Positions 1 through 7,739 of a stretch of 64,000 bases of DNA are shown piece after piece. The notes under the pieces are model-generated. The model saw nothing but the letters and a program-made list of their open reading frames with translations. It did not search any database and had not been told where the DNA came from. Every line of letters starts with the position of its first letter. Within the stretch, counting starts at the first letter, position 1. Source of the DNA: Azospirillum sp. B510 (GTDB lineage Bacteria > Pseudomonadota > Alphaproteobacteria > Azospirillales > Azospirillaceae); NCBI RefSeq assembly GCF_000010725.1, contig NC_013854.1:2695001-2759000 (forward strand), given 5' to 3'. The position numbers and the translations under genes were made by a program.

Positions 1-191
1 GGGGCGCCCACCATGGCGAAATGCAGGGCGAAGCACAGGCAAGGCACAAGCTGCACCAGCAGCATGCCGGTCCGGCTGCGGAAGAAGGGCCAGAGCATGC
101 CGCCAAGCGTGCCGCAGAAGCCGAACAGCTGGGCGACGGACCATCCGCCGCCCTGTGCGGCGGGGAGCAGGTCGGTCAACAGCTCGCTCAT
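1..191 (-). CDS. YgjV-like inner membrane protein, N-terminal part (cut by window edge)
   Basis: Reading leftwards from an ATG at 191-189, the frame stays open for 63 codons to the window edge, so only the N-terminus is visible. It begins MSELLTDLL and has two hydrophobic stretches, around AQLFGFCGTLGGMLWPFF and LLVQLVPCLCFALHFAMVG, joined by a short FRSRTG loop. This helix, charged loop and helix pattern resembles the start of the small YgjV family of inner membrane proteins, whose function is unknown. The coding frame is fairly clear from continuity and codon choice. The family assignment is from remembered similarity and rests on a fragment. Confidence 0.5.
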   Translation of the reverse strand, partial: MSELLTDLLPAAQGGGWSVAQLFGFCGTLGGMLWPFFRSRTGMLLVQLVPCLCFALHFAMVGA

Positions 192-618
192 ACCGGATCG
201 CGCCTTCGACAGCTTGGGAGCAACAAGGAAAAGCCGACAGCGAACCGGTCGACAGAGAACCGGATGGGATGCCGGCCACCCGCCAACGCCGGCCGCCCCG
301 GAGGGCGGCACGATGGAGCGGACATCATCAAAAGCAGAAGAGCGGAAGACACACGCAACGAACAGCCGGGCGGGACTCGAGCCACGACCGGATCACTCAC
401 GAGCCAGGACCGCAAAAGCAGCAGAATAAAAGACAAGAACGCACGGCGCCCCCAACCGAGAGCACCGTGCGCTTAAAATCCGGATTCGCACCGGGACACC
501 CGAAGCCAAAGCGGCTCGGGGCATCATCAGGCTTTTCAGCCAAGCGGAGCCAACCGTGATGGAGAGCGTCCGAACGGGACAATCGCCACCAAAGCCGAGG
601 CCCGGATGAACCGGAACC
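192..618. other. Intergenic region downstream of the cold-shock gene
   Basis: No convincing gene is visible in these 427 bases. Short open frames on both strands lack ribosome binding sites and recognisable protein content. The stretch lies downstream of the leftward cold-shock gene and upstream of the leftward YgjV-like gene. It therefore should hold a 3' untranslated region, a terminator (candidate hairpin at 440-471) and the YgjV-gene promoter. Confidence 0.5.
440..471 (-). terminator. Candidate terminator hairpin
   Basis: Seven-base arms CGCACGG (440-446) and CCGTGCG (465-471) enclose an 18-base loop. On the minus strand the hairpin is followed by a T-rich run (TTCTTGTCTTTT). It lies about 150 bases past the cold-shock stop codon, so it could end that transcript, but the loop is long and the U-tract interrupted. 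Confidence 0.3.
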
Positions 619-1179
619 TTACAGGTACTCGACCTTGCCCGCTTCCGGACCCTTCTGGCCCTGGCGAACGGTGACGCGCACCTGATCGCCTTCCTGAAGG
701 GTCTGCATGCCCGAACGGCGCAGCACGTTGACATGGACGAAGACGTCCTTGCCACCGGTGCTGGGCGTGATGAAGCCAAAGCCCTTGTCGGCATTGAACC
801 ACTTCACGGTGCCGTCGACCTCTTCGCCGCCGCTGCCGCCGGCATCGTAGCCGCCGCGGTCATAGCCGCCACGGTCGAAGCCGCCGGTCCGCGGACGGGC
901 CGAACGCTGAGCGGTCGACGCATCGACCGAGTGGATGGAGGCCACCTGCGGACCCTTCGGCCCACGGGCCAGGTCACAGGTGATGGTGGTGCCTTCGTCC
1001 AGCGCGTCGTAGCCGGCGGCCTGAACCGCGGAGACGTGCAGGAAGGCATCGGGCGAACCGTCCTCAGGCGACACGAAGCCGAACCCCTTGGTGGGGTTGA
1101 ACCACTTCACGGTGGCGGTGACGTTGGACTTGGTGATCTCGGGAGCGCGGAAGCCCTGGCGGGGCGGGCGGTCGAACAT
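619..1179 (-). CDS. Cold-shock protein with two cold-shock domains
   Basis: This 186-residue protein carries two nucleic-acid-binding cold-shock domains. The first spans about residues 20-85, with RNP1 motif KGFGFV (31-36) and an RNP2-like AFLHV (45-49). The second spans 121-186, with KGFGFI (132-137) and VFVHV (146-150). They are joined by a glycine/arginine/aspartate-rich linker containing FDRGGYDRGGYDAGG. Tandem-domain cold-shock proteins are common in alphaproteobacteria, where they bind single-stranded RNA or DNA and act as RNA chaperones. Start chosen at the ATG at 1179 with a GAAG upstream. The long non-coding stretch before it suits a cold-shock leader. It may be expressed in stationary phase or cold, which is inference. 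Confidence 0.93.
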   Translation of the reverse strand: MFDRPPRQGFRAPEITKSNVTATVKWFNPTKGFGFVSPEDGSPDAFLHVSAVQAAGYDALDEGTTITCDLARGPKGPQVASIHSVDASTAQRSARPRTGGFDRGGYDRGGYDAGGSGGEEVDGTVKWFNADKGFGFITPSTGGKDVFVHVNVLRRSGMQTLQEGDQVRVTVRQGQKGPEAGKVEYL

Positions 1180-1737
1180 GTGTCTTCAAGCTCATAGAGT
1201 GTGCCGAAAGTCTGTTGTCACAGGGATCCGGCCCCAGGTCAAGCCTTCCAAAGGAAAGATGACCGAATCGCTGCCAAATGCCCCACCCCCGACCAGGGCG
1301 TGCCGCCCAGCCGGCGCCCCGGACCAGCGTAAGCGGCACCGAAGTGCCGTCCCACGCCCCCGCTTCCCACCAGCGGCATGCCACCGATGGCGCGACTCGG
1401 GAGGTTTTACACGCGAGCCGTGCGGATCACGCCCAGCCCACCGGCAGGCTCAACGTGGGATGGTCGGTGTGCCCGTGACCATGCGGATGGATGGGTCGCT
1501 GGTCCACCGGACAGCAATGCCGGCAAAGGTGGACGGAACCTTTCCGCCCGCCCGGCGGTCATCCCGACAGCCCCCTCGTCAGGAACCGGGACGGCCAATG
1601 GAGCAGCGCTGGCCCCATCGCGCCTCCGGATCGTCCCCCACGCGCCCGCGACGCCGCGCAGGCCGCCGGCCCCGGCCGCTGGTTGGCCTCTGTGCGGCGG
1701 AGGGCGCGGCCCCGGACATGAACGGCGGCTGACGCCC
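1180..1737. other. Upstream region of the cold-shock gene
   Basis: No gene is supported in this 558-base stretch between the RNase T2 stop and the cold-shock start, both leftward. Open frames here read as proline/arginine-rich shadow sequence. It should contain the RNase T2 3' end and the promoter and long 5' leader of the cold-shock gene. One clean hairpin is visible at 1334-1349. Confidence 0.5.
1334..1349 (-). other. UUCG-tetraloop hairpin in cold-shock upstream region
   Basis: On the minus strand the sequence is CGGCACTTCGGTGCCG, a perfect six-base-pair stem closed by an exceptionally stable C(UUCG)G tetraloop. It lies 155-170 bases before the cold-shock start codon and about 390 bases past the RNase T2 stop. 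It could be a leader structure or a transcript-end stabiliser; no U-run follows it. Confidence 0.4.
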
Positions 1738-2472
1738 TCAGCGCGCCGTGGCGGCGGCGGGAGCCGGGGCCGGCGGCAGGACCGGTATGGCGGTGGGTGG
1801 CGTGGTGCGGCGCGGCTGGGACGGCGCCACGTCGGCCGACAGGACGGCGTCACGGTCGCGGCAGCGGTCGACCACCTTCTGGCCGCAGGCGACGAATCCC
1901 AGATCCTTGTTCAGGCAGACCCGCACCTCCGCAACGTCGCGGCGGGAGCAGATGATGGCGACCCCTTCCGCCGTCAGGCCGGGGTTGGCCTCCAGGAACA
2001 GGCGTTCCACCTGCGTCGCCGGCACGGTCGGACCGGGAACCTTCAATTGTTCCGGGATCGCCACCTTGGCGGCCGCGCCGCGCAGCTTGGCGAAATAGTC
2101 GGTGGCGTTCAGGCCGGAGCAGGTCCCGTGCTTGGTCCATTCATGCATCATCAGCCCGACGCTGGGCATCACCGTCATGGTCTGGTCCACCACCGCCTTG
2201 GGCAGGTTGCGGTCGCGCGTGCAGGTGGCGGGATAGCTGCCGTCATTGTATTGCGGCCACAGGCCATGGACGACGAAGCCGTATTTCCGCTCGCCGCACT
2301 GGTCGGGATCGGGGCCGTTCTTGTCGCGGGCGCAATAGGTCGGCGTCCAGGACAGCGACAGCAGGTAATAGTCGAAATTGCCCGGCTCCGCCCGCCTCTG
2401 CGCCCAGGACGGGCTTGCGGCGAACAGTCCGGCAACCAGAACGGACAGGAATGCGGCAGCGGCGCATCTCAT
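1738..2472 (-). CDS. Secreted ribonuclease T2
   Basis: This 244-residue protein belongs to the RNase T2 family, acid endoribonucleases that cleave RNA through 2',3'-cyclic phosphates, here in the periplasm or outside the cell. Conserved block CAS I is HGLWPQ (residues 69-74, catalytic His69) and CAS II is HEWTKHGTC (110-118, with His110, Glu111 and His115). Several paired cysteines suit an exported fold. The N-terminus is a signal peptide with likely cleavage at SWA-Q (24/25). The ATG at 2472 was preferred over an upstream in-frame start because it begins the signal peptide exactly and has GGGGAAG upstream. The C-terminus is a proline/alanine-rich tail beyond the catalytic domain. It diverges from aat. 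Confidence 0.93.
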   Translation of the reverse strand: MRCAAAAFLSVLVAGLFAASPSWAQRRAEPGNFDYYLLSLSWTPTYCARDKNGPDPDQCGERKYGFVVHGLWPQYNDGSYPATCTRDRNLPKAVVDQTMTVMPSVGLMMHEWTKHGTCSGLNATDYFAKLRGAAAKVAIPEQLKVPGPTVPATQVERLFLEANPGLTAEGVAIICSRRDVAEVRVCLNKDLGFVACGQKVVDRCRDRDAVLSADVAPSQPRRTTPPTAIPVLPPAPAPAAATAR

Positions 2473-2612
2473 GACGGTCTTCCCCACGGATATGCTTCCC
2501 TGCGTTGCATACCATGGAAGGTGATTGCTGTCTCTGGGTCTCGACGCCAGTATCACTCGACCGGCCGTCCTTCGGCTGAACGCTCGCGCCTTCCCTCCCA
2601 CAAGCGGGTATA

Positions 2613-3275
2613 GTGACCGGCATGTTCACCCTGTCCGCCCCGATCCTGCTGCGCGCCTATGCCGCCGGCATCTTCCCGATGGCCGAAAGCGCCGAATCGC
2701 GGGAGTTGCACTGGTTCGACCCGGAACGCCGCGGCATCCTGCCGCTGGATGGCTTCCACGTGTCGCGCAGCCTGCGCAAGACGCTGCGCCGCCGCCCGTT
2801 CGAGCTGCGCTTCGACAGCGCCTTCCGCGCGGTGATCGAGGGCTGCGCCGAAGCGACGGAGGAGCGGCCGAAGACCTGGATCAACGACGACATCATCCGC
2901 CTCTACGGCGACCTGTTCGATAGCGGTTTCGCCCACAGCGTGGAATGTTGGCGCGACGGCCGGCTGGTCGGCGGGCTTTACGGCGTGTCGATCGGCGGCG
3001 CCTATTTCGGCGAGAGCATGTTCAGCCGCGAGACCGGCGCCAGCAAGGTGGCGCTGGTCCATCTGGTCGCCCGCCTGCGCGCCGCCGGCTTCGCCCTGCT
3101 CGACACCCAGTTCGTGACCGAGCATCTGAGCCGCTTCGGCGCCGTCGAAATCCCGCGCACCGAATACCGCCGCCGCCTCGCCGCTGCGATGGAGCGCAAG
3201 ACCGATTTCCGCGGCGTCGATCAGCCGGCGGCACTGGCCGAGCTGCTGGAGACGGCGGCCACGCCCCCCTCCTGA
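2613..3275 (+). CDS. aat: Leucyl/phenylalanyl-tRNA--protein transferase
   Basis: Aat moves Leu or Phe from aminoacyl-tRNA onto the N-terminal Arg or Lys of proteins, making N-degrons for ClpS/ClpAP. The 220-residue sequence has the family hallmarks: [14 protein letters not shown] near the N-terminus, [21 protein letters not shown], then [18 protein letters not shown] and the [14 protein letters not shown] block. Length matches the alphaproteobacterial form. The frame opens with a GTG at 2613; an ATG at 2622, three codons in, is an equally possible start, and neither has a strong ribosome binding site. The gene is transcribed alone, away from RNase T2. Aat often neighbours translation genes, but nothing here shows an operon. 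Confidence 0.95.
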   Translation: MTGMFTLSAPILLRAYAAGIFPMAESAESRELHWFDPERRGILPLDGFHVSRSLRKTLRRRPFELRFDSAFRAVIEGCAEATEERPKTWINDDIIRLYGDLFDSGFAHSVECWRDGRLVGGLYGVSIGGAYFGESMFSRETGASKVALVHLVARLRAAGFALLDTQFVTEHLSRFGAVEIPRTEYRRRLAAAMERKTDFRGVDQPAALAELLETAATPPS

Positions 3276-3441
3276 GCGTCTCCCGCCACCGGGAAGCCAC
3301 CGGGGGTTATGCCGGAAGCGTCACGCCGCCGCCTCCCCCTACCACGCCCGATCCGTTGTGCGTCGCGGCGACGCCCGCCATGCTCCGGCGATCCGATGCC
3401 CCGTCGATCGCCCGATCCACCACCATGGCTGAAAGGCGCCC

Positions 3442-5043
3442 ATGCGCTTTCGCGACATCTCCTGGTTCCTTCCGGCCCTGACCATCGTCCTGACCATCGT
3501 CCTGGCCGGCATTCTGATCGGCGCGCCGATGATGGTGCTGAACGGCTTCCCGCTGACCTTCGACGACACGCCGGGCTATCTGGAGCCGGCCTTCAACATC
3601 CTGCACCGGGCGGCCCAACCGGCCTGGACGCCACCGGCCGACCTGTCGCCGCACGGCCCCGTCTCGACCAACATCTTCTTCCTGCGGCCCTTCGGCTACA
3701 TGCTGTTCCTGCTGCCCTTCGCCAGCGGCTGGGGCCTGTGGCTGATCCCGCTGGCCCAGGGCATCCTGGCGGCGGCGGTCCTGCGCGCCGCCTTGAGCGC
3801 CTGCTTTGCCGCCGGAGGCGCGGCGATCCGGCCGGGAGCCTTCCTCGGCATCGCCGCCGTGCTGGGGTTGACCACCAGCCTGTCCCTGCATGTGGCGACG
3901 ATCATGCCGGATTTCCTCACCGGGCTGCTGATCCTGCTGGTCTATGTCGTCGCCGTCCGCTGGCCGGCGCTGACCATGGCGCAGCGGTTGCTGGTCATCA
4001 CCACCCTCACCGGGATGATCGTCTCCCATCTCAGCCATCTGGCGATCCTGGGCGGGATGACCGTCCTGCTCGGGCTGTGGGCGTTGTGGCGGGACCGCGG
4101 AATGCTGCGGTCGCTGGCCTGGGGAGTGCTGCCGCCGATGCTGCTGGCGGCCGGACTGCTGACGACCGCCAACCTGCTGACGGCGGGGCGGGCGGTGCTG
4201 TCGGAAAGCTCCCCCGTCTTCCTGCTGGCCCGGCTGATCGGCGACGGCCCGGCCCGCGATTATCTGGCCGAAGCCTGCCGCAGCCGCGATTACCTGCTGT
4301 GCGGCAGCCTGGACCGGCTGGACCGCAGCGCGCCGGGCTATGTCACCTCCGACTATTTCCTCTGGCATCCCGACGGCGCCCGCCGCCGGTTCGGCGACCA
4401 GCCGCGCTTCGTGGAGGAGGCGGCGGAGATCGCCCATGACACCATCGCCACCCGGCCGCTCGCCGTCGCCGGACACGGGCTGGCGAATGCCGCCGGACAG
4501 CTTCTGAAGGTGCAGCCGGACGATACCCTGGACGATCCGGTCAAGCCGCTGACCCGCCGCCTGTTCAGCCGGTTTCCCGCGACGGTCTATGCCGCCTTCG
4601 ACCAGTCGCTGCAAACGCGGCGGATCTTCCCGCGCGACGGGCTGGCCCTGGTCCAGGATTTGGCGCTGTCACTCGGCGGACTCGGGCTCGCCGCCCTGGG
4701 GCTGGGCCGCTGGCGGCGGATCGACGGCCGGCTGCGGATGCTGCTTCTGGTGATCGGGCTGGGGTTGGCGCTGAACGCCATCGTCACCGGCGGCTTGTCG
4801 GCGGTCCATGACCGCTATCAGAACCGCGTCATCTGGCTGTTGCCCTTCGCCGCCCTGGTTCTGCTGGTGGCGGCCCGCAGCCGCGACGCCCTGCCCGCCG
4901 GGCGCGGGGATCACGAGCGAAGGGATCATGAGCGCGGGGATCAGGCGGCCGGGTGGAACACGCCGCCGGGCATGGGCGCCGGAACGCCGGTGGTTCCCGG
5001 CAGGCTGAGCGGCAGCCCGAGCCGGCTGCGCACGGCGAGATAG
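3442..5043 (+). CDS. Multi-pass membrane protein of unknown function
   Basis: A 533-residue hydrophobic protein with roughly ten predicted membrane spans. The first is at residues 7-29 and the last two are near the C-terminus (LRMLLLVIGLGLALNAIVTG, then VIWLLPFAALVLLVAA). A large hydrophilic segment lies between about residues 260 and 400. Soluble loops include TFDDTPGYLEPAF after the first helix and HDRYQNRVIWLLPF near the end. This layout, with an acidic first loop and a C-terminal D-R-Y-Q-x-R motif, recalls GT-C type glycosyltransferases, but I do not recognise a family. The start ATG has GAAAGG five bases upstream. The last 34 codons overlap the oppositely oriented anmK and contain GGGATCA repeats, so the C-terminal tail after the last helix may be a recent read-through. 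Confidence 0.72.
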   Translation: MRFRDISWFLPALTIVLTIVLAGILIGAPMMVLNGFPLTFDDTPGYLEPAFNILHRAAQPAWTPPADLSPHGPVSTNIFFLRPFGYMLFLLPFASGWGLWLIPLAQGILAAAVLRAALSACFAAGGAAIRPGAFLGIAAVLGLTTSLSLHVATIMPDFLTGLLILLVYVVAVRWPALTMAQRLLVITTLTGMIVSHLSHLAILGGMTVLLGLWALWRDRGMLRSLAWGVLPPMLLAAGLLTTANLLTAGRAVLSESSPVFLLARLIGDGPARDYLAEACRSRDYLLCGSLDRLDRSAPGYVTSDYFLWHPDGARRRFGDQPRFVEEAAEIAHDTIATRPLAVAGHGLANAAGQLLKVQPDDTLDDPVKPLTRRLFSRFPATVYAAFDQSLQTRRIFPRDGLALVQDLALSLGGLGLAALGLGRWRRIDGRLRMLLLVIGLGLALNAIVTGGLSAVHDRYQNRVIWLLPFAALVLLVAARSRDALPAGRGDHERRDHERGDQAAGWNTPPGMGAGTPVVPGRLSGSPSRLRTAR

Positions 5044-6083
5044 CCGAAGGCCTGGGCCTCCAGCGCGTCGCCGTCCCAGCCGACCCGGTCGGCCGGCTCG
5101 ACGGGCACGCCCAGCCGGTCGGCCAGCATCGCCATCAGCGTGGCGTTGTGACGCCCGCCACCGCAGACCAGCCAGCGCACCGGCGCCGCCGGCAGATGGG
5201 GCAGCACGCGGGCGACCGAGCCGGCGGTGAAGGCGGTCAGGGTGGCGGCGCCATCCTGCGGCGACAGGCCGGCCACCGGCGCCGGGTCGAAGGCGTCGCG
5301 ATCCAGCGACTTGGGCGCCGGACGGTCGAAATAGGGATGGGCCATCAGCGTGGCCAGCGCCGCATCGTCGACCAGCCCCGCCGCCGCCAGCGCGCCGCCG
5401 GCATCGAAGCGGCCGAGCCCGTGGCGCAGCACCCAATCATCGATCAGGGCGTTGCCCGGCCCGGTGTCGCAGGCGACCACCTCGGCCTCCCCACCCCCTG
5501 CCTGCCCGCCCCCTGCCTCCCCGCCGCCCGCCGGCTCAGGCCCGATCCAGGTGACGTTGGCGACGCCGCCGATGTTGAGGATGGCGAGCGGACGCGGCAG
5601 CCCATGGGCCAGTGCCCGGTGGAACAGCGGGACCAGCGGCGCCCCCTGCCCGCCGGCGGCGACATCGGCGCTGCGGAGATCATTGACCACGGCGATGCCG
5701 GTCGATGCCGCCAGCCGGGCGCCGTCGCCGATCTGCCGGGTCAGGCGCCGGTCGGGATCATGGTGGATGGTGTGGCCGTGAAAACCGATCAGCGCAACCG
5801 CCGCCGGCGGGACGCCCGCCCGCTCCAGCAGGCGGCGCACCGCGTCGGCATGGGCCTCGGTCAGCTCCCGCTCCACCCCGGCCACCGGCTCGCCGCCATC
5901 GGTACGGCCGAGACAGCCGCGCAGCCGGGCGCGGAACGCGTCGTCATAGGGGATGGTCAGGAAGCCAAGCGCCTCCACCCGGTCACGGCCGTCGGTGCGC
6001 AGCAGGGCGGCGTCGATGCCGTCCATCGACGTGCCGCTCATCAGGCCGACCACCGTGCGCAGCCCCTCCGTCGCTTCCATCAT
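4941..6083 (-). CDS. anmK: Anhydro-N-acetylmuramic acid kinase
   Basis: AnmK hydrolyses and phosphorylates 1,6-anhydro-MurNAc to MurNAc-6-phosphate during peptidoglycan recycling in the cytoplasm. The 380-residue protein shows the phosphate-binding motif GLMSGTSMDG (13-22), GFHGHTIHHDP, LNIGGVANVTW, the catalytic-acid region CDTGPGNALIDD, and VCGGGRHN near the C-terminus. An unusual glycine-rich insertion (PAGGGEAGGGQAGGGEA, about residues 183-199) follows the LNIGGVANVTW strand and comes from a short DNA repeat. The start is ATG ATG at 6083/6080 with GGAG upstream. It follows the PhyH-like gene by 38 bases on the same strand, so the two may be co-transcribed. Its 3' end overlaps the convergent membrane gene by 103 bases. 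Confidence 0.95.
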   Translation of the reverse strand: MMEATEGLRTVVGLMSGTSMDGIDAALLRTDGRDRVEALGFLTIPYDDAFRARLRGCLGRTDGGEPVAGVERELTEAHADAVRRLLERAGVPPAAVALIGFHGHTIHHDPDRRLTRQIGDGARLAASTGIAVVNDLRSADVAAGGQGAPLVPLFHRALAHGLPRPLAILNIGGVANVTWIGPEPAGGGEAGGGQAGGGEAEVVACDTGPGNALIDDWVLRHGLGRFDAGGALAAAGLVDDAALATLMAHPYFDRPAPKSLDRDAFDPAPVAGLSPQDGAATLTAFTAGSVARVLPHLPAAPVRWLVCGGGRHNATLMAMLADRLGVPVEPADRVGWDGDALEAQAFGYLAVRSRLGLPLSLPGTTGVPAPMPGGVFHPAA

Positions 6084-6121
6084 CCGCTCCGCGTCCCCTG
6101 AAAGATGCGGAACACCCTAAC

Positions 6122-6985
6122 TCAACTGAGCCAGAGTTGCAGCATCAGCCGCTCGCGGCTGACCGGCGGGGTGGCCCGGTGGTAGCAGGAGGTGTCCTCC
6201 AGGAAGCCGGTGCCGGCCGGCCCCTGCACCACCAGCATGCGGTCGCGGGCGAAGCGGGCGAACAGCTCCTCGTCACGGGCGTTGGCGGAGCCCAGCAGCA
6301 TCCGCAGCGACTTGCCCTGGTGGCTGCCGCGAACCAGCGCATGCTCGCCGGCGCCGGGACCGACATCGGTCAGATAGAATTGCGCCGAACAGAAATGGAA
6401 ATCATGGACATCGTAATGCCAGTCGATGGTCTGGCCCAGCCGCCGGCGCTCGTCGTCGTCGGCGTCGGTGACGAAACTCCAGAACAGGCGCGGGATGATC
6501 TTGCTGGCGGGAAAGCCCAGGAAGGCGCCGGCGCAGTCCATCAGCAACGGGTCGCGGCAGACCCGGCGCACCGCCGGGCAATCCAGCGGATCGGGAACGA
6601 TGCCCATCACCGCGGGCGATCCATCCTCAAGCCGGCCGTTGCGGACGGACTGGCGGTGGAACATGCGGTCGTCGCGCAGCCGGCGCTGCAAGGGGGAGTG
6701 GGTGGCGAACTCCACCATCTCCTCCACCAGCGGCCGGGGCAGGTCGAAACCGAAGGCGATCGACTGGCGCCGCAGGTCGGCCAGGGCGCGCTCCACCGTC
6801 TGGCCGGCGAACAGGCTGGAGGGAAGCGGAGGCAGGGCGATGGGCGGACCGGCGGGCGCCCGCTGCCGCGAGCCGGGCGACAGGCGGCGCAGCGCGCTGT
6901 AGCCGCGCCGCACCGATTCGAACCGGCCCAGCGCATAGTGAAGCTCTCCGGCGACGAGGCGCCGGGCAATATTCGCAACATTCAT
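6122..6985 (-). CDS. Phytanoyl-CoA dioxygenase (PhyH)-like 2-oxoglutarate/Fe(II) oxygenase
   Basis: This 287-residue protein looks like a member of the PhyH branch of non-haem iron, 2-oxoglutarate-dependent oxygenases. The metal-binding HxD pair sits in DWHYDVHDFHF (His then Asp), followed by FYLTDVGPGAGEHALVRGSH. The distal iron-binding His and 2-oxoglutarate-binding Arg are in CYHRATPPVSRERLMLQLW at the C-terminus. The first 50 residues are a basic, poorly conserved extension. The substrate cannot be told from sequence; relatives hydroxylate small metabolites, lipids or natural products. It lies 38 bases upstream of anmK on the same strand, so shared transcription is possible though no functional link is evident. 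Confidence 0.8.
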   Translation of the reverse strand: MNVANIARRLVAGELHYALGRFESVRRGYSALRRLSPGSRQRAPAGPPIALPPLPSSLFAGQTVERALADLRRQSIAFGFDLPRPLVEEMVEFATHSPLQRRLRDDRMFHRQSVRNGRLEDGSPAVMGIVPDPLDCPAVRRVCRDPLLMDCAGAFLGFPASKIIPRLFWSFVTDADDDERRRLGQTIDWHYDVHDFHFCSAQFYLTDVGPGAGEHALVRGSHQGKSLRMLLGSANARDEELFARFARDRMLVVQGPAGTGFLEDTSCYHRATPPVSRERLMLQLWLS

Positions 6986-7180
6986 GGCGTCTGCATCCCT
7001 GGAACGGCCGAAGGACCAAGAGCGCGGTGAGCGAACCGCGGCTGGTTGCGCGGCCTCTGGTGCCGGAATGCGCGAAGTGTAGGCAGGTTTGCGGTGTTTC
7101 CAAAAATACCCTTCTGGCGTACGACCACCTGTCGGGCGGCCACATGCCGGGAGGATAGCCGGGCCGGCGGGGCGCCCGCC

Positions 7181-7202
7181 CCGTCCGGTCCTTACCGGAC
7201 GG
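7181..7202 (-). terminator. Candidate terminator hairpin after bcp
   Basis: A perfect nine-base-pair stem, CCGTCCGGT (7181-7189) against ACCGGACGG (7194-7202), with loop CCTT, begins 28 bases beyond the bcp stop codon. A second GC-rich palindrome (GGCGGGCGCCCC region) adjoins it on the left. There is no clear U-run, so it may work as a GC-rich or Rho-assisted terminator. Confidence 0.45.
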
Positions 7203-7229
7203 AAAGGGGCCCCATCCCGCCATTCGCGG

Positions 7230-7694
7230 TTACAGCGCCTGCACCGCCTTCAGCACCGCGGCGACATGGCCGGTGACCTTCACCTTGCGCCAGACGTTGC
7301 GCACCACGCCGTCCTTGTCGATCACGAAGGTGGCGCGGTCGATGCCCATGTATTTGCGGCCATACATGCTCTTCTCGACCCAGGTGCCATAGGCCTCGCA
7401 GACGGCGCCGTCGCCGTCCGACGCCAGGGTGAAGGTCAGCTCGTGCTTGGCCTTGAACTTGTCATGGCTGGCGACGCCGTCCTTGGAGACGCCGATCACC
7501 ACCGCGTCGACGGCGGAGAAGTCGGGCAGCTGGTCGCGGAAGCCGCAGGCCTCCGAGGTACAGCCCGAGGTGTCGTCCTTCGGGTAGAAATAGAGAACCA
7601 CCGGCTTGCCGCGCAGGGCCGACAGGGTGACGCTGCCCCCGCCATCGGTCGGCATGGTGAAATCCGGGGCGGGCGATCCGACGTCTACGGTCAT
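7230..7694 (-). CDS. bcp: Thioredoxin-dependent peroxiredoxin, Bcp/PrxQ type
   Basis: Bcp reduces hydrogen peroxide and organic peroxides using thioredoxin. The 154-residue protein has the thioredoxin fold with FYPKDDTSGCTSEAC. Cys45 is the peroxidatic cysteine and Cys50, five residues on, is the resolving cysteine, the pattern of atypical two-Cys PrxQ enzymes. The later R-x-T-F-V-I-D motif (RATFVIDKDG) is also typical. The start is the ATG at 7694. It lies 45 bases after glnE on the same strand and probably shares its transcript. A strong hairpin follows the stop. It is cytoplasmic, with no signal peptide. Confidence 0.96.
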   Translation of the reverse strand: MTVDVGSPAPDFTMPTDGGGSVTLSALRGKPVVLYFYPKDDTSGCTSEACGFRDQLPDFSAVDAVVIGVSKDGVASHDKFKAKHELTFTLASDGDGAVCEAYGTWVEKSMYGRKYMGIDRATFVIDKDGVVRNVWRKVKVTGHVAAVLKAVQAL

Positions 7695-7739
7695 GGCTGC
7701 TCGAATGTCCTTCTCGTTGGTGGCGGGGGTGGGGAACCC

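Noticed and set aside
1378..2613. A 411-codon plus-strand frame opposite RNase T2
   Set aside because: Antisense to the conserved RNase T2 motifs, with no recognisable protein features.
6900..6930. A GATTCGAACCGG stretch resembling a tRNA T-arm
   Set aside because: It lies inside the PhyH-like coding sequence and no other tRNA arms fold around it.
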